From NCBI GenBank assembly GCA_964518765.1, contig CAZFJC010000018.1, positions 1 through 55,611 on the forward strand: a stretch of 55,611 nt of DNA, in the 5' to 3' direction. Below, one piece after another: positions 32,818-39,564 of this stretch. Under the pieces are notes generated by a model, which saw nothing but the letters and a program-made list of their open reading frames with translations, ran no database searches and was not told the DNA's origin. Source of the DNA: CAZPNX01 sp964518765 (GTDB lineage: Bacteria; Edwardsbacteria; AC1; EtOH8). The position numbers were made by a program, and so were the translations under genes. Every line of letters starts with the position of its first letter. The first letter of the stretch is position 1.

Positions 32818-33567
32818 ATGATACGCACAACCGCCTTAAGCCGCACCTTCTGGGATCCCAAGAAAGGCGACATCCGGGCTCTGCTCCCCACCGACCTTTT
32901 CATCTCCCGGGGCGAGATCTTCGGCATCCTGGGCCCCAACGGCGCCGGCAAGACCACCCTGTTGCGGATGCTGGCCACGGTGATCGCCCCCAGCTCGGGC
33001 ACGGCCTCTGTCAACGGCTTCGACATCGTCCGGGAGCCGATGAAGGTTAAGAAGTCCATCGGCTTCCTTTCGGGCAACACCAAACTCTACGGCCGTCTTA
33101 CCCCCCGTGAGTTGCTGGCTTACTTCGGCCGGCTCTACGACATGAGGCCTGCATGGGTGTCGCAGCGCACCGAGGCGCTCTCCGGCATGTTGGATATGAC
33201 CGGCTTTCTCGACCAGCGCATCGAGAGGCTGTCCACCGGCCAGACCCAGAAGGCCTCCATCGCCCGCTGCCTGCTGCACGATCCGGAGGTGCTGATCCTG
33301 GACGAGCCCACCCTGGGCCTGGACATCATGACCAGCCGGGCCATCATCGACTTCATCCGGAACGCGGCTGCCTCCGGCAAGACGGTCATCCTCTCCACCC
33401 ACTACATGACCGAGGCTGAGCTGCTTTGCCACCGCATCGGCCTTCTGCACCTGGGACGGCTAATGGACGTTGACAACCTGGAGGGATACCGGGGCAAGAC
33501 GCTAAAGCAGAGCCTGGCCGACATCTTTATGGATTATGTCAACCGGCAAGCTGGGGTGTCGGCATGA
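32818..33567 (+). CDS. ABC transporter ATP-binding protein (NatA type)
   Basis: 249 residues. Walker A GPNGAGKTT, signature 'LSTGQTQKASIARCLL' (Thr in place of the usual second Gly), Walker B 'VLILDEPTLGLD' and H-loop 'LSTHYM'. The sequence is of the NatA/ABC-2 exporter family. It overlaps the permease-protease fusion gene by four bases (ATGA), which supports a shared complex. Confidence 0.94.
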   Translation: MIRTTALSRTFWDPKKGDIRALLPTDLFISRGEIFGILGPNGAGKTTLLRMLATVIAPSSGTASVNGFDIVREPMKVKKSIGFLSGNTKLYGRLTPRELLAYFGRLYDMRPAWVSQRTEALSGMLDMTGFLDQRIERLSTGQTQKASIARCLLHDPEVLILDEPTLGLDIMTSRAIIDFIRNAAASGKTVILSTHYMTEAELLCHRIGLLHLGRLMDVDNLEGYRGKTLKQSLADIFMDYVNRQAGVSA

Positions 33568-35555
33568 ACCCGGGGAAGATTCTGGCCATCTTCCGTAAGG
33601 AGGTGTTGGACTCCCTGCGCGATCGTCGCACCCTGATGGTGATGGTTCTGCTGCCGATCGTCCTCTACCCGGCCATGTTTATCTTCATGACCCAGCTGAC
33701 CTCGGCCGGCATGGCCCGACTCCAGCAGGAGCGAAGCCGGGTTTCGGCCGGCGGCAAGGTGCCTCCGGCTTTGGACTCCCTGCTGCAAGGCGACACCTTG
33801 CTGGTCTTCTGCCCCTCGCCGGAACCGGCGGCCGAACTAGCCTCGAGGAACATCTGGGCCTGGTTGGAATGGCGCGGCACCCCCGACTCGGCCGTCATCT
33901 ATTACGACGGGGCCAAGGAGAAGTCGCGGTTGGCCCTCTTACGTCTCAGGGAGGCCGCTGGACGCTACCGCCTGCTACTGCAGAAGGAACGGCTGGCCCA
34001 GGCCGGGGTGGACTCTACCGTTCTAGAGCCATTCGCTCTTAGGGAGGAGAACACTGCCCCGCCATCCCGCATGGGGAGCATGGTGCTGGGCATACTGCTG
34101 CCGATACTGCTCATCGTCGGCATGATGATGGGGGCCATGTACCCGGCCATAGATCTGACCGCCGGCGAAAAGGAAAGGGGCACCATGGAGACCATTTTGG
34201 CCGCCCCGGTGGACAAGCGCGAGCTCTTCCTGGGCAAGTTCCTGACGGTGGCCGCCATCGCCGTCATCACCGGCGCCCTCAACCTGCTCTCCATCATGAT
34301 GACCTTCTCGGCCGGCCTGGTCCAGCTGGGCGCGTCCACCGGAAAGATGGAGTTCTCCATTTCCCCGATGTCCCTGGCCCTGATCTTCCTTTCGCTCCTG
34401 CCCCTGGCCCTCTTCGTCAGCGCCGTGCTTATCACCGTCTCCCTGTTCGCCCGCTCCTTCAAGGACGCCCAGAACCTGGTGACCCCGGCCTACCTGCTCC
34501 TGTTCCTGCCCACCCAGCTGGCCCTGATGCCCGGCATCCAGCTGGGCCGCCTGCTGGCGCTGGTGCCGGTGGCCAACGTCACCCTGCTGTTCAAGGACAT
34601 CCTGCTTAACGAGTGCTCCTGGGGCATGGTCCTGCTGGTTTTCCTGACCAACTCGGCCCTGGCCTTCCTGGCGGTGTCGGTCTCCGCCCAGCTCTTCGGC
34701 TCAGAGGACGTTTTGCTGGCCGAGGGCAAGGGCTGGCACCTGGCCTTCCGCCGCGGCGCGATGAAGCCGTCATCCGCCCTGCCGCCGGTCGGAGCCCTGG
34801 TGCTCTACTGCCTGGCCCTGCTGTTGCTATTCTACCTGGGGGGGTTCCTGCAGATCAGGTTCCGCCACTGGGGGGTGCTGGCCACCCTCTGGGGCCTGGT
34901 ACTGACGCCGGCCCTCCTGGCCTCCTGGTACGCCAAGCTCGACTTCCGCAAGGCCTTTCACCTGGCCCCGTTTCGGCCCCTGTCCCTGGCCGGCGTCATT
35001 CTGCTCTGCCTGGGCGCCGCCGGGCTGGCCGCCTGGGCGGGCTCCATCCAGACCAGGCTCTTCCCCGAGTCGCTGAAGATGCTGGAGGGCCTGAAGGATT
35101 ACCTTGACCTGAAGAAATCAGGGGGCGGCCTCCTGCCCGGCCTTTTCATCCTGGCCGTGAGCCCCGGCATCTGCGAGGAGATGCTGTTCCGGGGGGCCCT
35201 GCTTTCGTCCTTCAGGGGGAGGATGCCGGCCTGGGCCGCCGTGGTTCTGACCGCCTTCCTCTTCGCCGTCATCCACCTCAACCTTTTCCGCCTGGTTCCG
35301 ACATTTCTTCTCGGGCTTTACCTGACGTTCATAGTCCATAGGACCGGTTCCATCTACCTTTCGATGCTGGCCCACGCCCTGAACAACGGGCTGGCGTTGC
35401 TGTTCATCTACTACCCCTCGGCCGCGGCCCGGCTCCCCTGGCTGGCCGGCGAGGGGGCGTTCCCCTCCGCCCTGTTGCTTGCCTTGACCGGGATGGCCGG
35501 CCTGGGCATATGGCTCGTTATCCTGGATAACCCTAAGTCCCGCGGCGACGGGTAA
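33564..35555 (+). CDS. ABC-2 permease (NatB-like) fused to CPBP intramembrane protease
   Basis: 663 residues. The N-terminal ~390 residues are a NatB-like permease ('FRKEVLDSLRDRRTLMVMVLLPIVLYP', large extracytoplasmic loop, helices with 'AGEKERGTMETILAAPVDKRELFLGKF'). The C-terminal half is a CPBP/CAAX-type membrane metalloprotease with 'CEEMLFRGALL' (EExxxR), 'FAVIHLNLF' and 'LAHALNNGLAL' (HxxxN). Such fusions are known in several phyla; the protease may process or sense what the exporter moves. A strong terminator follows. Confidence 0.92.
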   Translation: MNPGKILAIFRKEVLDSLRDRRTLMVMVLLPIVLYPAMFIFMTQLTSAGMARLQQERSRVSAGGKVPPALDSLLQGDTLLVFCPSPEPAAELASRNIWAWLEWRGTPDSAVIYYDGAKEKSRLALLRLREAAGRYRLLLQKERLAQAGVDSTVLEPFALREENTAPPSRMGSMVLGILLPILLIVGMMMGAMYPAIDLTAGEKERGTMETILAAPVDKRELFLGKFLTVAAIAVITGALNLLSIMMTFSAGLVQLGASTGKMEFSISPMSLALIFLSLLPLALFVSAVLITVSLFARSFKDAQNLVTPAYLLLFLPTQLALMPGIQLGRLLALVPVANVTLLFKDILLNECSWGMVLLVFLTNSALAFLAVSVSAQLFGSEDVLLAEGKGWHLAFRRGAMKPSSALPPVGALVLYCLALLLLFYLGGFLQIRFRHWGVLATLWGLVLTPALLASWYAKLDFRKAFHLAPFRPLSLAGVILLCLGAAGLAAWAGSIQTRLFPESLKMLEGLKDYLDLKKSGGGLLPGLFILAVSPGICEEMLFRGALLSSFRGRMPAWAAVVLTAFLFAVIHLNLFRLVPTFLLGLYLTFIVHRTGSIYLSMLAHALNNGLALLFIYYPSAAARLPWLAGEGAFPSALLLALTGMAGLGIWLVILDNPKSRGDG

Positions 35556-35576
35556 CCCGCCCTGTCGGCGATAAGA

Positions 35577-35606
35577 AACGGGCCCCGCCTTGCGGCGGGG
35601 CCCGTT
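35577..35606. terminator. Long GC hairpin between convergent genes
   Basis: AACGGGCCCCGCC (35577-35589) pairs with GGCGGGGCCCGTT (35594-35606), loop TTGC, 13 bp. The T-tracts on both sides are weak (CGTTTAT on plus, TCTTAT on minus), but the stem is strong and lies between the natB-CPBP stop and the barrel gene stop. Confidence 0.8.
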
Positions 35607-35624
35607 CGTTTATAACAAACGCTG

Positions 35625-36506
35625 CTAGTACAGCTTCGGTCCGAACATGGTGCTGGAGTAGTACTTCCCCCACTCCCGCTTGACGCTGGCGATGAATAAT
35701 AGATTGCCCTTGGACATGCCCTCGATCTGCGACAGCACCGTGCCCACGCTTATCTTCCACTCCGGCGCATTGCGGAAGGGCCTGATGTTGATGTCGGCCC
35801 CGTAGTCCAGGCGGGTGGTGGTATAGCTGGAATCGGTGAAGCTGTAGCCCCAGATCAGCCCCCCGGACAAGGTCCATCCCATGACGTAGGGCATGGTGAT
35901 GTCCATCGAAGTCCGGCTCCAGGCGAACCGGCCGAAGGGCACGAACGATATCATGGCATTCAGCGGCAGCTCGGCCGCCAGGCCGATCGGCAGGCTGATC
36001 TCGTTGGTGTTTATCGTCATGTCGAAGCCGCTGCTCATGATGTCTTCCATGGTGAAGCTGGTGAAGTTGTAGCCGCCCCCGCCGAACAAGGCCACCGTTG
36101 TCTTCTTTTCGGTTATCTCTCCCGCGATGTCCTTTTTCTCCCCCTGCACCAGGTCCTTGACCAGGAACAGGTTGGTGCCCATCATGAAGGCGGGATAATC
36201 CTCGTTCTCGATGGGGACGTTGATCTTCATGAACATGCCGTTGACTATCGCCCCCAGACCGTCCCCGGCTCCCCGGGCGGCCTCGGCTTGAAACCCCCAG
36301 GCGGTGGGGGCCTCGTCCAGTCCCGAGTCCTCGGCCTCGCCCATCTTCATGTACAGCCCGGTGAAGGTCAGCTGCTTGACGCCTTTGAAAAAGTCCAGGC
36401 AGGAGATGGGCGGCGGGGTGGGCTTAAGGCTGATGTTGGCCTGGTCCTGGGCCGCGGCCGCGGCGGCCAGCAACAGCAAGGCGGCCATGGTCAGCGCTTT
36501 TTTCAT
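35625..36506 (-). CDS. Probable outer-membrane beta-barrel protein beside a CsgG-like gene
   Basis: 293 residues with an Ala-rich signal peptide. Strand-rich sequence with aromatic girdle residues and a terminal 'FGPKLY' fits an outer-membrane barrel. It shares a TAATG junction with the CsgG-like gene (stop and start overlap by one base), and GGAGGG lies upstream, so the two are translated together. No named family recognised. A partner role with the CsgG-like lipoprotein is inferred from that coupling. Confidence 0.72.
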   Translation of the reverse strand: MKKALTMAALLLLAAAAAAQDQANISLKPTPPPISCLDFFKGVKQLTFTGLYMKMGEAEDSGLDEAPTAWGFQAEAARGAGDGLGAIVNGMFMKINVPIENEDYPAFMMGTNLFLVKDLVQGEKKDIAGEITEKKTTVALFGGGGYNFTSFTMEDIMSSGFDMTINTNEISLPIGLAAELPLNAMISFVPFGRFAWSRTSMDITMPYVMGWTLSGGLIWGYSFTDSSYTTTRLDYGADINIRPFRNAPEWKISVGTVLSQIEGMSKGNLLFIASVKREWGKYYSSTMFGPKLY

Positions 36507-37198
36507 TATCGTTTACCCTCCTTCATCATCTGCCTTACCTCCGCCTGTTTGGCAAAGCTCTCCGCCACCCGATTGACGGCCTTGCGGGTGGCCATGCCGA
36601 TGGTGGTCTCGTCGAAGCCGGCCGTGCCGAACTCGAAGGTCAGGGCCACCCCGCCGGTGCTGGTGCTGGCAGTGCCGATGCCCGAGGCCGCGGCCGCTGT
36701 CTCGGCGGTCTCGGTGTCCACCATTCGGGCGTCGACCACCACCCGGGTAGTGATGGTCTTGGACCCACCCACCCCCACGAAGGCCGAGGTTTTGCGGATG
36801 CCAAACTCGGAAACCTCCCCGATGACCACAAAGCGGGCCCCCAGCATCCTTCCCACCTTGGCCGCGGTCTGAGGGGTGACGGCTCCGCTCTGCCCCAGCT
36901 TCTGCTCCTCGAATATCTTCTGGAGCACCGCCTCATTGCGCTCCACCACCGTGAAGCGGCCGGTGCTCACCAGGGCGGTGATCAGCATATTGGAGACGCC
37001 GCGCCCGATGCGGGGGTCGTCGAACTGGCTGAGGTTTTTCAGGTCAAGCACAGCCACGATCTGCTTCCTGCCGGTATAGGGCGGCAGGTCGATGGCCAGC
37101 CCGGCCGTGTCCTCTTCCGGCGGGCTCATGGCCTTCGGGGCGCAGGCCAGGGCCCACGGCATAATGAGGAGAGCCAGTATCGTCTTTGAACGTTTCAT
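36506..37198 (-). CDS. CsgG/HfaB-like outer membrane lipoprotein
   Basis: 230 residues. Lipobox near residue 19 ('ALACAPK'). The core 'KQIVAVLDLKNLSQFDDPRIGRGVSNMLITALVSTGRFTVVERNEAVLQKIFEEQKL' and 'AAKVGRMLGARFVVIGEVSEFG' match the CsgG family, whose type member forms a nonameric secretion pore for curli subunits. No csgA/csgE/csgF neighbours are seen, so a broader lipoprotein role is more likely. The gene appears to be transcribed from a promoter 9 bases upstream of the ATG. Confidence 0.9.
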   Translation of the reverse strand: MKRSKTILALLIMPWALACAPKAMSPPEEDTAGLAIDLPPYTGRKQIVAVLDLKNLSQFDDPRIGRGVSNMLITALVSTGRFTVVERNEAVLQKIFEEQKLGQSGAVTPQTAAKVGRMLGARFVVIGEVSEFGIRKTSAFVGVGGSKTITTRVVVDARMVDTETAETAAAASGIGTASTSTGGVALTFEFGTAGFDETTIGMATRKAVNRVAESFAKQAEVRQMMKEGKR

Positions 37199-37207
37199 GT
37201 CGATATA

Positions 37208-37236
37208 ATAATATTACAGGGGTGTAGCTTTATCAA
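37208..37236 (-). promoter_or_regulatory. Promoter for the CsgG-like gene, near-leaderless
   Basis: Minus-strand TTGATA (37231-37236), 17-base spacer, TATTAT (37208-37213), then nine bases to the ATG at 37198. The predicted leader is 0-3 bases and no Shine-Dalgarno is present. Confidence 0.55.
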
Positions 37237-37270
37237 TCGGGCAATGTCTTAATTTCTGCCGATAATTTTC

Positions 37271-38560
37271 CTACGGCCCGCTTTTTTCCAGCCGGTCGAT
37301 CCTCTGGGCGTATTCTTCGGTCGGATTGCGCTTGTTCAACTTAAGGTAGATGTCCAGGGCCGCCTGGCGGCTGGCCTCATCCCCGGACAACTCGTGGATC
37401 AGACGAAGCGACTCGGCCCTCTGTTCGTCGTCAAGCGGTTCTTCCAAAAGCTGCCTGAGGGCCACCACCGCCCCGGAGGGATCCTGACGAGAGAGGATTT
37501 TGGCCGCCAACAGCCGGCATTCCGCCACCATCTCCGGAACGTTCATTTGCTCGGAGAGATCCAGCGCCCGAAGATTGGTTTCCTCGGCCTCGCCCATCCT
37601 TGCGGTCTTCAGGAGGACGTTTGCCAGGTTGCGCAGGAATCCGCTCAGGTAGTACCTGATGTTGGCCTTCTCGCCGAGCTCAATCGCCTTTCTAAAGGCG
37701 TTTTCCGCCAGACTATATTCCCCCCTAGTGTAGTATATGTTGCCCCGATAGTCCCAGGCCAGGGCCTGTCCTTTTAGGTCGCCTATCTCCTCGGAGATCT
37801 CCAGCCTCTTTTCCAGGAACTCCAATGCCTTTTCCGACTCTCCCATCTTGAGATGGGCTCCAGATAAGCTTCCCAGGGCCGAGCCCATGACCAGCTTGTT
37901 ACCCAGACGGATCCCCAGGGCCAACTGCCGTGTGAACCAATCCCGGGCCAGGCGATAATCACCTTGGGAGAAGTGGGCGGCCCCTATGTTGCCGCTAATC
38001 ACCGCCTCCATATAAGCGTTCCCGGCCTCCAGGCTGGCCCTGAGCGCCTTTTCATACAATTGCAGAGCCCCGTCGTTGTCCCCCTGCTCCCCCAGAATGT
38101 TGCCGATATTGTTGAGCGTCTTGGCCTCCGCCACAAGGTCGCCGATACGGCGTGAGATCTCCAGTCCCTTCTGGTAGTGGTCCAGGGCCCGGTCATAGTC
38201 GCTGTTCTGATAATAGGTGCCCCCCAGCTGGCTGTGGGCCCGGGCCTGTCCGCCGTCGTCGCCAAACGATTGATATATAGACAGGGCCTCCATTATCAGC
38301 TCCCGCGCCCTGTCGTCTTCGTTCCTCTGGTGGCAAACCCAACCCAGGGCGTTCAGGCTTTCTGCCTGATAGCGGCCCAGGCCAGCTTTCCTCGCCCAGA
38401 TAAGCTGGGATCGGTAAATCTCCTCCGCCTGGCTCCATTTGCCCACGTTATCCAGCACCTCTGCCTTCATCGTCATCAGTTCAAAAGGGAAATAAGCTCC
38501 AGCGACGCGGCCGGCGCCTGCCCATAGAAGCCGGATCGAGTACCTTCTTCGTCCCGGCAT
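37271..38560 (-). CDS. TPR-rich protein of unknown function
   Basis: 429 residues made almost entirely of tetratricopeptide repeats of the 40-residue TPR_12-like kind ('GGQARAHSQLGGTYYQNSDYDRALDHYQKGLEISRRIGD', shown here by its start GGQARAHSQLGG and end KGLEISRR). No signal peptide or catalytic domain, so it is probably a cytoplasmic scaffold. A GAGGGG site lies just upstream of the ATG at 38560, inside the end of the EamA gene. Similar TPR halves occur in larger signalling proteins, so a lost N-terminal domain cannot be excluded. Confidence 0.8.
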   Translation of the reverse strand: MPGRRRYSIRLLWAGAGRVAGAYFPFELMTMKAEVLDNVGKWSQAEEIYRSQLIWARKAGLGRYQAESLNALGWVCHQRNEDDRARELIMEALSIYQSFGDDGGQARAHSQLGGTYYQNSDYDRALDHYQKGLEISRRIGDLVAEAKTLNNIGNILGEQGDNDGALQLYEKALRASLEAGNAYMEAVISGNIGAAHFSQGDYRLARDWFTRQLALGIRLGNKLVMGSALGSLSGAHLKMGESEKALEFLEKRLEISEEIGDLKGQALAWDYRGNIYYTRGEYSLAENAFRKAIELGEKANIRYYLSGFLRNLANVLLKTARMGEAEETNLRALDLSEQMNVPEMVAECRLLAAKILSRQDPSGAVVALRQLLEEPLDDEQRAESLRLIHELSGDEASRQAALDIYLKLNKRNPTEEYAQRIDRLEKSGP

Positions 38561-38561
38561 G

Positions 38562-39473
38562 TCATCCCCTCTCGGTCAGGACCACCCCGGCCGCCACCGC
38601 CATCGCCCCCAGCAGAAAACGGACGGTGATGGCCTCCCCGAGGAAGGCCCAGGCCAGAAGCGCCGCCAGGATAGGCTGGAGGTTGGAGAGCACCGTCACC
38701 TTGCTGGCCTCCAGCTTGGAGAGCCCCCAGCTCCACACCAGGTAGCCCAGCACCGAGGTCAGAAGCGCCAGGTAAAGCAGGGAGGCGATTCCATTCCAGC
38801 TTATTTTGGAGTAGTCCTGCGCCATAGCCGGCAGCAGGCCGACGGGAACGAACATCAGGAAGCCAAGGGAGAGCCCGGCCCCGGTGACGTAGAGCGGGGG
38901 GTAGCGCTCCAGCATTTTCTTGCTAAGGATGGTGTAGGCCGCCCAGGTGGTCACCGCCATCAGTATCAGGGCGTCGCCCTTGAGTGTTTTGTCGGATATG
39001 GCGATCCTCTGGTCGGAGAGGACCAGCAGCACCCCGGCGAATCCCAGGGCTATTCCGGCCGTCTTCATCAGGCTCGGCCTTTCGCCCAAAAACAGACAGG
39101 AGAGCCCGAAGACCATAATGGGAGTGGTGGCGTAGAACAGGGCCCCGTGTGAGGCCAGGGTGTACTTCATGCCGTAGAGGAAGAGGCCCTGGTTCAGGGG
39201 GACGACCAGGAAGGCCAGCCAGAGGAAGGAGGCCCAGTCGCCTTTCTGTGGCAGGCGCAGCTGTTTTTTGGCCGCCAGCAGAATTACGAAGACAATGGCG
39301 GCCAGGAGAAAGCGGTATAGGCCGAATGACAGAGGCTCAAGCTCACGCAGGCCCAGCTTGGCCATCAGGTAGGTGCCGCTAATGACCACCTGGGCCATGG
39401 CCAGAACGGCCACTACCGAATTCTTCCCGTCTATGGGTGTTGCCCTTCGGCAATCCGTCGTCACGGCTTTCAA
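38562..39473 (-). CDS. EamA/DMT-family transporter
   Basis: 303 residues, about ten TM helices in two EamA halves: 'AMAQVVISGTYLMAKLGLRELEPLSFGLYRF' with 'TTPIMVFGLSCLFLGERPS', and 'TWAAYTILSKKMLERYPPL' with 'LQPILAALLAWAFLGEAIT'. Drug/metabolite exporters of this type usually move amino acids or metabolites; the substrate is unknown. The TTG at 39473 is weakly supported; an internal ATG near residue 26 would start within TM1. Coupled to the TPR gene downstream. Confidence 0.9.
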   Translation of the reverse strand: MKAVTTDCRRATPIDGKNSVVAVLAMAQVVISGTYLMAKLGLRELEPLSFGLYRFLLAAIVFVILLAAKKQLRLPQKGDWASFLWLAFLVVPLNQGLFLYGMKYTLASHGALFYATTPIMVFGLSCLFLGERPSLMKTAGIALGFAGVLLVLSDQRIAISDKTLKGDALILMAVTTWAAYTILSKKMLERYPPLYVTGAGLSLGFLMFVPVGLLPAMAQDYSKISWNGIASLLYLALLTSVLGYLVWSWGLSKLEASKVTVLSNLQPILAALLAWAFLGEAITVRFLLGAMAVAAGVVLTERG

Positions 39474-39513
39474 CTTACTCTATCTATGGCATGTTTGGAA
39501 GGCATGAAATTCC

Positions 39514-39534
39514 CTCCTCTTCTTGAGGAGGGTT
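39514..39534. repeat. CCCTCCTC/GAGGAGGG hairpin
   Basis: CCCTCCTC (39514-39521) and GAGGAGGG (39527-39534) with a five-base loop TTCTT, in the gap between the EamA gene and the end of the WD40 gene. No T-run follows on either strand. Confidence 0.55.
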
Positions 39535-39564
39535 CGGTAGTCATTCCTGCCGGCCTTTTCTTTC

